This document shows positions 45,272 to 53,162 of a stretch of 64,000 bases of DNA, piece after piece (positions within the stretch are counted from its first letter, which is position 1; every line of letters starts with the position of its first letter). Both the position numbers and the translations under genes were made by a program. The stretch spans positions 1 through 64,000 of the forward strand of contig JADJMV010000025.1 of NCBI GenBank assembly GCA_016709445.1, given 5' to 3'. The notes under the pieces are model-generated. The model was not told the origin of the DNA and made no database searches. It was given only the letters and a program-made list of their open reading frames with translations. Source of the stretch: Phycisphaerales bacterium (GTDB lineage Bacteria; Planctomycetota; Phycisphaerae; Phycisphaerales; UBA1924).

Positions 45272-46387
45272 GTGGGGGCGAAGCTGCCCGCGGTGTTGCA
45301 CACCCCGGCCTACTGGGGCATCCGCGGGATGCTCTCGCTGCCCCTGGTGGCCGGTCCGCGCGTCTCGCTGGAGACGGCGCGGGGTTTGGGCCGAGCGTTC
45401 GCGGGGATGCCGTTCAACCGGAAGCGTGTGGCCCGGGCGGCCGAGCACCTGCGGTTCGCGTGCCCTGAGTTTGACGAGGCGGAACGGCTGGAGCACGCGG
45501 TCCGTTCCTACGAACACCTTTTCATGCTGGGCATCGAGATCTCGTTTGCGCCGCGCCTGATGAGTGAGGACGCGTGGATCCGCCACGTAGAACTCGATTC
45601 GATCGCGAGCGGCCTGCGAACCATTCTGCGCGGCGGGCCGACGGTGCTGATCACGGGGCACTGCGGCAATTGGGAGCTGCTGGGCTACACGATGGCTCTG
45701 CTCGGATTCCCGATGCACGCGGTCTACCGGCCCCTGGACAACCAGCCGCTGGACCACTGGGTGCGGCAGACCCGGGGGCGCCGGGGGCTCGTCCTGCTGG
45801 ACAAGTTCGGCGCGCTGCGGCAGATCCCGGGACTGATGGCGGCCGGAGCGCCGGTCGGCTTCGTGGCCGATCAGAACGCCGGAGACCGGGGGCTTTTCGT
45901 CCCCTTCTTCGGCCGGTTGGCCTCCACCTACAAATCCATCGGCATGGTGGCGTACCACCACCGGGCGTCGGTGGTCGTCGGGCAGGCGCGGCGGCTGGGG
46001 TGGAATGGACGCGAGGATGGGCCGGTGCGTGACGGCTTCGCCGCCCCGCACTCGGGGGACGGCGTTCGATACCGGGTTGAGATCGAGGATGTGATCCACC
46101 CCGAGGATTGGGAGCATCGGCCCGACCCCTTCTACTACTTGGCTGCCCGCTACCGGAGGGCAATCGAGCGGATGATCCTCCGGGCCCCGGAACAGTACTT
46201 GTGGATGCACCGCATCTGGAAGAGCCGGCCCCGGCACGAGCGGCTGAACCGGCCCTTCCCCGACAGTCTGCGGCGCAAGCTGGCGGAACTGCCCTGGATG
46301 GGGGACTCGGAGGTGGAGGCCGTGGTCGAGCAGAGCGAGCGCGACCGGGCGTTTTTGGCCCAGCACGGGCTGACCCGGCTTCCCTAG
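45272..46387 (+). CDS. Lysophospholipid/lipid A acyltransferase-like protein (LpxL/HtrB family)
   Basis: This 371-residue protein of the LPLAT superfamily is close to the HtrB/LpxL group, which adds secondary acyl chains to lipid A. The catalytic HxxxxE motif is in TGHCGNWELLGYTMALLG, near residue 130. FPMHAVYRPLDNQPLDHWV and APVGFVADQNAGDRGLFVPF (the latter shaped like the DQ motif of LpxL) support this. The C-terminal EQYLWMHRIWKSRPRHER is also typical. An amphipathic or transmembrane N-terminus anchors it to the inner membrane. GTG at 45272 is the start; it follows the coiled-coil protein gene by 23 bases. Whether it modifies lipid A or another lipid is open. Confidence 0.85.
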   Translation: MGAKLPAVLHTPAYWGIRGMLSLPLVAGPRVSLETARGLGRAFAGMPFNRKRVARAAEHLRFACPEFDEAERLEHAVRSYEHLFMLGIEISFAPRLMSEDAWIRHVELDSIASGLRTILRGGPTVLITGHCGNWELLGYTMALLGFPMHAVYRPLDNQPLDHWVRQTRGRRGLVLLDKFGALRQIPGLMAAGAPVGFVADQNAGDRGLFVPFFGRLASTYKSIGMVAYHHRASVVVGQARRLGWNGREDGPVRDGFAAPHSGDGVRYRVEIEDVIHPEDWEHRPDPFYYLAARYRRAIERMILRAPEQYLWMHRIWKSRPRHERLNRPFPDSLRRKLAELPWMGDSEVEAVVEQSERDRAFLAQHGLTRLP

Positions 46388-46470
46388 CTTGCCCGGCCCA
46401 TCCGGGCTGGGTTCAATGCCGCAGGGACTTTGAGGGGCGGACGGCGGGGCCACCCCGCGGGAGAGTCGTC

Positions 46471-46869
46471 ATGTCGGAGAGCAACGGCCGTCTCGAGAAC
46501 ATCCGCGTGCTGATCGTGGACGACGATCAGGATGTGCTGGAGTCGATGGAAGCGGCCTTCCGGGCCGAGGGCGCATTGACGCAGGCGGTGGGCGACGGGA
46601 ACGAGGCGGTGGACATCTGCCACGACGATCCGCCGGATCTGGTGATCCTGGACATGATGCTCCCGGGGCGCTCCGGATTCCTCGCGCTCGAGAAGATCAA
46701 GGGGAAGACCGACTCCCCGCTGGTGATCATGGTGACGGCCAACGAGGGCAAGCGGCACCAGGCCTACGCGGAGAGCCTCGGGGTGGATCGCTACCTGCTC
46801 AAGCCCGTCCCGCTGGGCAAGCTGCTCGAGGAGTCGGCGGCCCTGTTGAAGGCCCGGGACACGAAGTAA
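46471..46869 (+). CDS. Single-domain response regulator
   Basis: This 132-residue CheY-like receiver has no output domain. The acidic pocket is in RVLIVDDDQDVLES, the phospho-acceptor aspartate in LVILDMMLPGRSGFLALEK, the threonine in MVTANEG, and the lysine in YLLKPV. It would be phosphorylated by a histidine kinase encoded elsewhere and act by protein contact. The ATG at 46471 lies 83 bases after the acyltransferase stop, and a small planctomycete protein gene follows 12 bases later. Roles in chemotaxis, polysaccharide control or phosphorelay are all possible. Confidence 0.92.
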   Translation: MSESNGRLENIRVLIVDDDQDVLESMEAAFRAEGALTQAVGDGNEAVDICHDDPPDLVILDMMLPGRSGFLALEKIKGKTDSPLVIMVTANEGKRHQAYAESLGVDRYLLKPVPLGKLLEESAALLKARDTK

Positions 46870-46881
46870 GGGGGTCCCGCG

Positions 46882-47205
46882 GTGGCAAAGAAGAGCCGGA
46901 TGATGGTGCTCTGCCGAAAGGTCGAGCCGGGTGAGGAAGGCGAGCCACTGGGCTCGCTCGCGGATATCCGTGCGCTTCTGGGCGAGTTCAATACCGCCCC
47001 GGACGGCGGTTCGAGCGCCTCGCTGGGTCTTGAGCGGCTGCACGGTCCGGGATTCGTGGTCGATCTCCCAACCAGCATCGACCGGCCGATGCAGGTCATG
47101 GCCTCGATCAACGACGACGAGACGGCGTGGCCGGTTTTGAGCCGGATCTGTCGCCGGCTGGGGTGGTCGATGTTGGATGGGGAGACGGGGCGGACGTTTC
47201 TCTGA
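46882..47205 (+). CDS. Small conserved protein of unknown function
   Basis: This 107-residue, probably cytoplasmic protein starts with GTG 12 bases after the response regulator stop, so the two are probably co-transcribed. The sequence is mixed alpha/beta, with PMQVMASINDDETAWPVLSR and ICRRLGWSMLDGETGR as the most ordered parts. It has no cofactor or catalytic motif that I recognise. Good codon-frame quality and operon position support a real gene. I cannot name a family. Confidence 0.65.
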   Translation: MAKKSRMMVLCRKVEPGEEGEPLGSLADIRALLGEFNTAPDGGSSASLGLERLHGPGFVVDLPTSIDRPMQVMASINDDETAWPVLSRICRRLGWSMLDGETGRTFL

Positions 47206-47276
47206 AGCGATCGGTGTTTGGGCTCTCGGGGGGTCCAGCCCTCGGCGCCACGGGCGCACGGGTGTAGAGTGCCGCC

Positions 47277-48479
47277 ATGATCGGAGATGGTTGGGACGGC
47301 GAGCCCTCGGTGCGTCCGGGGGCATACGAGGGCGGGGGCGCAACGGCGCCGCGGCGCGTGGCGGTGGTCACGGGCTCGCGGGCCGACTTCGGGCTCCTGC
47401 GCTCCGTGATGGCCGCGGTCGAGAACCATCCGAGGCTCGACCTGATGGTGATCGCGTCTGGATCGCACCTGATCCCGCCTGCCGAGACGTTCCGCGATGT
47501 GAAAAGGGCGTTTGCGGTGGCCGACTCGGTGCCGATGCAGCGGTCCGGGCCGGCGACGCGGATGGACGACGCCGAGTCGACGGGGCGGGGCATCGCGAGG
47601 TTCGCGCGATCGTTTGCGGGGCTCAAGCCCGACTGGGTGGTGGTGTTGGGCGACCGGATCGAGGCGTTTGCGGCTGCCGCGGCCGCGAGCATCGGCGGGC
47701 TGGCGGTTGCCCACCTGCACGGGGGAGATCGGGCCGAGGGGATCGCCGACGAGGCGATGCGTCAGGCCATCACCAAGCTGGCGCATCTGCACCTGCCGGC
47801 CACGGAGCAGAGCGCCGAGCGGCTCCGCCGCATGGGGGAGCGCCCGGAGCATGTCGTCGTCGTTGGCTCACCCGCTGTCGATGATCTGGCGGGATTCGTC
47901 CCGCTGGCTGACGCGGACTGGGACGGGCTCGGGCAGCCGCGGGCGGTCGTGCTGCTGCACCCGATCGGCCGGCACGCAGAGGAGGAGGAGGCCGCGGCGG
48001 GAGCCGTGCTTGAGGGGGCCGCCTCGGTGGGGCCGGTGCTGGCCCTCGCTCCGAACCATGACCCGGGGCGTGCGGGCATCGAGCGTGCGATCGCGTTGGC
48101 GGCGGAGCGGGGCGCGGTGACGCAGAGCGGACATCTCGAGCGAAGCCGCTTCGTGGGTCTGCTGCGGCGGCTCTCCTCGAATAGAGGGGTGCTGGTGGGC
48201 AATAGCTCGGCGGGACTGATCGAGGCGGCGTGTCTCGGGGTCCCGGCGGTGAACGTGGGATCGCGGCAGGCAGGCCGCGAACGGGCCGGGAACGTCCTGG
48301 ATGTCGAGCGTGAATCGGCCGACGCGGTTGCGGCGGCGGTTCGCCGTGCCGTGGCGATGAACCTGGCGGGCATGCCGCACCCCTACGGAGATGGCCGGGC
48401 TGGCGAGCGGGCCGCGGCGGCCCTGGCGGCCGTCGACCCGCACGGCGCGCGCTTGTTGCGCAAACACTGCGCATATTGA
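47277..48479 (+). CDS. neuC: UDP-N-acetylglucosamine 2-epimerase (hydrolysing), NeuC type
   Basis: This 400-residue enzyme hydrolyses and epimerises UDP-GlcNAc (or a diacetamido sugar) to the free N-acetylhexosamine that NeuB uses. The N-terminal RRVAVVTGSRADFGLLRSVM is the hydrolysing-epimerase signature. LKPDWVVVLGDRIEAFAAA, LAVAHLHGGDRAEGIADEAM and GVLVGNSSAGLIEAACLGVP complete the family set. The product is the substrate for neuB at 37.4 kb, so the pathway is split over 10 kb in this window. The ATG at 47277 precedes a disordered extension of about 25 residues. The free-sugar route favours sialic or legionaminic rather than pseudaminic acid. Confidence 0.9.
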   Translation: MIGDGWDGEPSVRPGAYEGGGATAPRRVAVVTGSRADFGLLRSVMAAVENHPRLDLMVIASGSHLIPPAETFRDVKRAFAVADSVPMQRSGPATRMDDAESTGRGIARFARSFAGLKPDWVVVLGDRIEAFAAAAAASIGGLAVAHLHGGDRAEGIADEAMRQAITKLAHLHLPATEQSAERLRRMGERPEHVVVVGSPAVDDLAGFVPLADADWDGLGQPRAVVLLHPIGRHAEEEEAAAGAVLEGAASVGPVLALAPNHDPGRAGIERAIALAAERGAVTQSGHLERSRFVGLLRRLSSNRGVLVGNSSAGLIEAACLGVPAVNVGSRQAGRERAGNVLDVERESADAVAAAVRRAVAMNLAGMPHPYGDGRAGERAAAALAAVDPHGARLLRKHCAY

Positions 48480-48648
48480 GGGTTCTTTGTGGGCTCGGCC
48501 GGCGGCGGTGTGCGGGGGCGGGGCATCCGGCCTGCGGTGTCGGTGGGGGCCGGGGCATCAATTTCCAGCTTGGTGGGGGTGGGAGGAAAGTCCGAATCGG
48601 TTGCGGTCGATGTGCGTGTCCGGGTCCTAGCGCAGGGAGAATCCGGAC
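48480..48648. other. G-rich leader before the HDOD gene
   Basis: This 169-base gap has a G-rich centre (about 48525-48590). No RNA family could be supported. A GGAGGAAAGTCCGAA stretch near 48580 recalls RNase P RNA but lacks the rest of that RNA. AGGGAGA before 48649 is the ribosome binding site of the next gene. Confidence 0.4.
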
Positions 48649-49539
48649 ATGGACACGAACACGCAGAACAGGGATCAGCTGGTGTCGTCGGCGATCCGCG
48701 AGATCAGCCACATCGCCACGCTGCCCGAGGTGACGCTGAAGATCATCGAGCTCGTCGAGGATCCCAAGAGCACCGCGACGGACCTGCACAAGGTGATCGC
48801 GGGTGATCCGGCCCTGTCGAGCCGCATCCTCAAGGTGGTGAACTCCTCGTTCTATGGCCTCCCGGGGCAGATCGCGTCGATCAATCGCGCGATCGTGCTG
48901 TTGGGGCTGAACGCGGTCAAGAACATCGCGATCGCGGCGAGCCTCGCGAAGCTGTTCCGCGGCGGCGATGTGACGGCGAGATTCAGCGCCAAGTCGCTCT
49001 GGGACCACTCGAACGCCTGCGCAGCGACGTGCAAGATCATTACCGATGTGCTCAAGATCGGGCTCTCCGACGAGGCGTTCCTCGCCGGACTGATGCACGA
49101 TATCGGCGTGATGGTCGAGATGCAGTACGATCGGCAGAAGCTCATCCAGGTCGTCGAGTCGATCGGGGTGAACTCGCAGGGCGTGCCGCTCATCGACATG
49201 CTCGAGGCCGAGGAGCAGGCGTTCGGCGCCAACCACCAGCACTTCGGCTCGGCCCTGTGCGAGAAGTGGAAATTCCCGCGGTGCCTCTCGCTCGTGACGG
49301 GGCATCACCATAACCCGCTCGGCGCCGATCCCGCGGCCAACACGCTCCCGTGCGTGGTCTATCTGGCCGATCGGATCGTCGGCACAGCCGGGAATTCTCC
49401 GTACCGCATGGATCTGATCTCCACCGAGATCGAGCGCGGGGTGCTCGATGTGCTGAAGCTCACGGACGAGCAGGTGCAGAACATCCGGAAGCGGTTCGAG
49501 GAATCGGCCAAGGACGTCAGCTCCCTGCTCGCGGCATAG
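48649..49539 (+). CDS. HDOD-domain signalling protein
   Basis: This 296-residue protein consists almost entirely of an HDOD domain, an HD-like fold that usually lacks full phosphodiesterase activity and acts in signalling or regulation. The N-terminal ISHIATLPEVTLKIIEL and the DPALSSRILKVVNSSFYGLP segment are diagnostic. LAGLMHDIGVMVEMQY retains a histidine-aspartate pair like an HD site. It follows neuC by 169 bases. The start ATG at 48649 has AGGGAGA eight bases upstream. HDOD proteins are often linked to motility, stress or c-di-GMP networks; the specific target is unknown. Confidence 0.9.
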   Translation: MDTNTQNRDQLVSSAIREISHIATLPEVTLKIIELVEDPKSTATDLHKVIAGDPALSSRILKVVNSSFYGLPGQIASINRAIVLLGLNAVKNIAIAASLAKLFRGGDVTARFSAKSLWDHSNACAATCKIITDVLKIGLSDEAFLAGLMHDIGVMVEMQYDRQKLIQVVESIGVNSQGVPLIDMLEAEEQAFGANHQHFGSALCEKWKFPRCLSLVTGHHHNPLGADPAANTLPCVVYLADRIVGTAGNSPYRMDLISTEIERGVLDVLKLTDEQVQNIRKRFEESAKDVSSLLAA

Positions 49540-49686
49540 AACGACCCACAGAAGGGGGGATCGCCCTCCTTCAATCTCCCTCCGGGCGGACGCATGGGAA
49601 CGTGCGGCCGCCTTTGTTCGTTGGCCGGGAAGGGGCGCACAGCCGCGGCGCGGAAGTGGCTGCGTCGGGGCGTGACGGCGTGGTCG

Positions 49687-50523
49687 CTAGGTGTGGAGTT
49701 CGGCTTGCCAGAGGTGGAGGCGTTCGTAGCTGGTGAGGTCGTACTTGAGGGGCGTGAGGGTGATGGCGCCGGCGAGGAGTTCGTGGACATCGCTCCCGGG
49801 GTCGGTCTGGCGGAAGTCGAGGCCCGAGCGGTTGGCCCAGTAGTAGACATCGCCGGCGGGGCTGACGCGCCGTTCGTAGCCGTCGTTCAGGCCGTGGGTG
49901 TTCATGGGGCAGACGCGGATGGGGCGGGGGTCGTGCCGCGCGGGATCGTCGTGGTGGCAGGGGGGGATGTTGATCGAGAGGCATGTGTGGGGCGCGAGCG
50001 GGCCGTGGGCGAGGACAGCCTCGACGGCACGTCGGGCGTGGAGCGCGCCGCAGTCGAAGTCGGGCTCGCCGTCCCCCAACTGCAGGCTGAGGGCGATGGC
50101 GGGGACGCCGAGGAATGCCGCCTCGAGGGCGGCGGCGACCGTGCCGGAGTAGATGACATTGATGCCGCAGTTGGCCCCGGCGTTCATGCCGGAGATGACG
50201 AGATCGGGGCGTGAGCCCTCGCCGAAGTGTTCGGGCCAGAGGCAGGTCAGGGCGAGTTTGACGCAGTCGGCGGGCCGGGCGTCGACGGCGAGCCCGCGCA
50301 TGCGTTCGTCCACCGTAACGGGACGGACCATGAGGGGTTCGTGGAAGGTGACCCCGTGGCTGGTGGCCGACTGGACGGTGAGGGGGGCGACGGGGAAGAG
50401 GGCGGCGAGGGGCCGGCCGTGGGGTCGGAATGCCCCGGCGTCGCCGCCCCCCGCCAGGGCGTGGTGGAGGGCGACGATGCCGGGTGCACGGATGCCGTCG
50501 TCATTCGTCAGAAGGATGCGCAT
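49687..50523 (-). CDS. surE: 5'/3'-nucleotidase SurE
   Basis: This 278-residue acid phosphatase of the SurE family removes phosphates from nucleoside 5'- and 3'-monophosphates and is divalent-metal dependent. The N-terminal RILLTNDDGIRAPGIVAL carries the metal-binding aspartates. ADCVKLALTCLWPE, VISGMNAGANCGINVIYSGT and VAAALEAAFLGVPAIALS are typical, as is the C-terminal DVHELLAGAITLTPL. The region after the first helix (GGDAGAFRPHGRPLAALF) replaces the usual VVAPDRERSG loop and may contain two compensating indels. The ATG at 50523 directly follows the preceding minus-strand stop by 36 bases, but the two genes are functionally unrelated. Confidence 0.92.
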   Translation of the reverse strand: MRILLTNDDGIRAPGIVALHHALAGGGDAGAFRPHGRPLAALFPVAPLTVQSATSHGVTFHEPLMVRPVTVDERMRGLAVDARPADCVKLALTCLWPEHFGEGSRPDLVISGMNAGANCGINVIYSGTVAAALEAAFLGVPAIALSLQLGDGEPDFDCGALHARRAVEAVLAHGPLAPHTCLSINIPPCHHDDPARHDPRPIRVCPMNTHGLNDGYERRVSPAGDVYYWANRSGLDFRQTDPGSDVHELLAGAITLTPLKYDLTSYERLHLWQAELHT

Positions 50524-50559
50524 GGGCGAGTGTACGCCCCGGGACGGCGGTCTTTCGGC

Positions 50560-51960
50560 TCAGAAGCAGCCGAGCGCACTCCAGTTTCGCAGGCGGAGAA
50601 AGAGGAGGAGGTCTTTGGTGGTGACCATGTCGTCGTTGTCGAGGTCGCCGTCGTAGATAGCGAGCTTGGGGTCGCGCGGGCCGCCGGAGTGCCGGCTCCA
50701 GCACTTGAAGAAGTCGAGGAAGTCGGCGCAGGTGACGCTGTGGTCACCGTTGAAATCGGCGAGGTCGTTGTGCGTGATGAAGCTCTGGTACAGCAGGTCG
50801 ACTCCGTCGACAGTGTCGCCGTCGAAAAGGCGTTGGATCAGTGGCACGGCATCGGTGGCGGTGGCCCAGGGGATGTAGCCGCGGTCGCGGGCGTCGGCCA
50901 TGGTGGCGATGGTGTAGGGGGGGCCGTCTCCGGCGCCGTCGGGGTTTCCGAAGAGGACGATCAGCTCGGTGGTGTCGGGGTTGATGACCTGGTCATCGTG
51001 GCTTCCGCCGGTGAGCCATCCCTTGCCGGGTGGGAGTCCGTCGTCGTCCCCCATCAGGAACTGGAGGTGGGCGAACCACGCGGCGTGCTCGGCCATGTAG
51101 GTATCGACGTAGCCGTTGGCATCGGTGGGTATGGCCTCCCCGAGGAGTTCGACCCCGGCGTAGTCGGGGTCCTGCGCGGCATCGAGCAGGCGCTGCGGTC
51201 CCTTGTAGTCGCCGACGTCGCGGTTCGCGTGGTTGGAGCAGTTGTCGAGCCAGATCGAGTCGCAGCCGAGTTCGACCCAGGGGATGAGGTTCTGGTAGGT
51301 CTCCTGCATGCTCGCCAGGTTGGTGGGGTCGAAGAAGCGGGGGTTGTAGGTAAAGCCGTAGAGGTCGTCGTCGTCGTCGCACTTCCAGTAGCCGTTCCCG
51401 TTGATCGAGTCGAGGCACGGGGTGCAGACCCCACCGCTCTGCCAGGCGCCGACGACGACGCCAAGCTCGAAGCTGGCGTCCGCGGCGCGGGCATCGGCGA
51501 GCCAATCGCTGAACTCGTTGGCAAGGAGCTGCTTCTGCGAGTTCATCAGGAACTGGTACTGGGCTTGCTGGACCTTCTGATAGCCGGGGCTGCCACCGGG
51601 CTTGTAGAGCACGACGCGCCGGAAGCCGTTGTCCCACGCGAGGTCGAGCTGCCGCTCGAAGCCTGTCCAGTTGGCGGATTGCCACCAGGGGATCTGGTCG
51701 AGCGGGTTGTTGCAGTCACGGTTGCCGGAGGCGCTCATCTGGATGAAGAAGCCGGGGCGTCGATCGGGAACGAGCGGAGGCGGGACGAAGGTGGAGTAGC
51801 TATTGGTCCCGCCCGATTCATTGAGGTAGAACGCGTCGTCGGCGTTGGGCGGCGCGCAATCGAATGGGACGGCGTCCTCGCACTGGGCGCTGGCGGTCGG
51901 TGCGAGAGCGAGCACGAGGAGCAGGGAGGGCACTGCGGTGGGATACACATGGTGCTTCAC
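50560..51960 (-). CDS. Secreted protein with C-terminal dockerin-like repeats
   Basis: This 466-residue exported protein starts with a GTG signal peptide (TAVPSLLLVLALAPTASAQ). The body has aromatic- and aspartate-rich segments such as WELGCD-like WVELGCDSIWLDNCSNH and FRRVVLYKPGGSPGY. These hint at a TIM-barrel glycoside-hydrolase-like fold, but I cannot fix a family. The end has two calcium-loop units: DFNGDHSVTCADFLDFFKCW and DGDLDNDDMVTTKDLLLFL, then a terminal cysteine. These are like those of the large protein at 6832-9666. GGAGA lies before the start. Export and surface docking are supported; hydrolase activity is a guess. Confidence 0.76.
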   Translation of the reverse strand: MKHHVYPTAVPSLLLVLALAPTASAQCEDAVPFDCAPPNADDAFYLNESGGTNSYSTFVPPPLVPDRRPGFFIQMSASGNRDCNNPLDQIPWWQSANWTGFERQLDLAWDNGFRRVVLYKPGGSPGYQKVQQAQYQFLMNSQKQLLANEFSDWLADARAADASFELGVVVGAWQSGGVCTPCLDSINGNGYWKCDDDDDLYGFTYNPRFFDPTNLASMQETYQNLIPWVELGCDSIWLDNCSNHANRDVGDYKGPQRLLDAAQDPDYAGVELLGEAIPTDANGYVDTYMAEHAAWFAHLQFLMGDDDGLPPGKGWLTGGSHDDQVINPDTTELIVLFGNPDGAGDGPPYTIATMADARDRGYIPWATATDAVPLIQRLFDGDTVDGVDLLYQSFITHNDLADFNGDHSVTCADFLDFFKCWSRHSGGPRDPKLAIYDGDLDNDDMVTTKDLLLFLRLRNWSALGCF

Positions 51961-52430
51961 GCGATTCTCCGGCGTTGCTGGCGTTTCCGCGGCTGGCGAC
52001 AATCCGGACCATCCGGGCCGCCGAGTGGTGAGCGTGCGCGAGAGTCACATCCCTTGGGTCGAGCGGGGTGTGAGTGCATCGGGTTGTGGTGGTGGTGCGT
52101 GCCTCGATCACATCCGTATCGCGGCGCGGCCGCGGCGCTCAGCGGATGTTGGTTGCACTGAGCACGACGCGATGGTAACGAAATGATGTGGATTGAAAAG
52201 CGCGAATCTATCGGAGAAAGCACGCAATTATTGGGCGAGCCGTCCCGCGCAACGCAGGCGGCGCGAGCGATGCTGATCTGTAGAAGTCCGCACACACTGG
52301 CCTGAGAACGCTGATGAAATCGCTGGTAATGGCCAGTATCTGTGCGTGTAGCGCAGCAAAGAGGCCAGACGCGGCCCCGCGTGGCGGCGTCTGGCCCTGA
52401 TGCACGGCGTGTGCGATTCTTCGGAGGTTG
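51961..52430. other. Intergenic region with a terminator
   Basis: This 470-base gap lies between two minus-strand exported-protein genes. An AT-richer section (about 52165-52330) has no convincing gene; the best frame encodes only about 40 residues and has no similarity I recognise. It is the likely promoter area of the gene starting at 51960. The terminator of the PEP-CTERM gene lies at 52363-52396. Confidence 0.5.
52363..52396 (-). terminator. Intrinsic terminator after the second PEP-CTERM gene
   Basis: A perfect ten-base stem GGCCAGACGC/GCGTCTGGCC encloses a 14-base G+C-rich loop. On the minus strand it is followed by TCTTTGC. It lies 35 bases after the stop of the PEP-CTERM gene at 52431. 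Confidence 0.68.
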
Positions 52431-52949
52431 CTATCGGCGGCGACGGAATGCACCCGCGATGCCGCCGAGCGCGAGCGTGGCGCTGACGCCCGGCGTGGGC
52501 ACGTAGTCGATCTCGATCCGCGAACCATCGAGGATCGTGCCATCAAAGTCGAACCCGGGGGTCTCGCCGCCCCAGCGCGCGGCGACGAAGTGGCCGTTCA
52601 GCTCGGTCGTCTCGAGGAAGTAGTGGAACGTGCCCGAGCCCGACCAGCCGAGGTCGTCGCCGAGGAGGCCGATGAAATTCGTGTTGCCGTCGAAGGGGTC
52701 GATGGGGAGCGTGATGTCGGTCCAGAAGTTGGCGGCATCGGAACCGGCGAAGCTCTCCACATCGAGGTAGATGCGCGCGCTGGTGATTTCCTTGCCGACG
52801 ATCGGGTCGTCACCCGAGGTGAAGGCCGAGAACGAATTGCCGACCTGGGCGAAGTTGAACGTGATCGTGTCGGCGTGGGCGGCGCCCGCCAAGAGCGTGA
52901 GCAGGGCGATGGGCGCGGCGATCGCGCGGGGACGGTTCGAGCGGTGCAT
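52431..52949 (-). CDS. Small secreted PEP-CTERM-like protein
   Basis: This 172-residue exported protein has a signal peptide (AAPIALLTLLAGAAHA, cleaved near residue 26). A single beta-sandwich-like body includes ITFNFAQVGNSFSAFTSGDD and WSGSGTFHYFLETTELNG. The sorting tail YVPTPGVSATLALGGIAGAF followed by RRRR is a VPTPG variant of PEP-CTERM. It would be sorted by an exosortase to the surface or matrix. The ATG at 52949 has AAAGGACC upstream. A terminator follows. The beta-sandwich may be a carbohydrate- or matrix-binding module; function not assigned. Confidence 0.82.
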   Translation of the reverse strand: MHRSNRPRAIAAPIALLTLLAGAAHADTITFNFAQVGNSFSAFTSGDDPIVGKEITSARIYLDVESFAGSDAANFWTDITLPIDPFDGNTNFIGLLGDDLGWSGSGTFHYFLETTELNGHFVAARWGGETPGFDFDGTILDGSRIEIDYVPTPGVSATLALGGIAGAFRRRR

Positions 52950-53162
52950 AGGGGTCCTTTCTCTCTGGGGGACGCGGGGCCTCTGTCCAGCCCCGGCCCA
53001 ATCCCGCGGCCCTCCCCGGCCTTGCGGCCGGTCTCCACGGGGTGGGCCGACTATACGCCAGCTCGAGAGAGGGGTTCCCATGGGGAGGAGGAGGGGTGGA
53101 ATGGCGTATGCTCCGGCGGCACGGCCCCACGGAGCGGGGCATTCGACTGGGAGGGCACACGG

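Noticed and set aside
48575..48600. A GGAGGAAAGTCCGAA stretch resembling the conserved start of RNase P RNA.
   Set aside because: The matching stem and the later conserved blocks of RNase P RNA are not present within the following 150 bases, and a gene begins at 48649.
53005..53035. The hairpin CCGGCC/GGCCGG upstream of cystathionine beta-synthase as a terminator or riboswitch.
   Set aside because: It has a short stem, no U-run, and none of the conserved boxes of known riboswitches.
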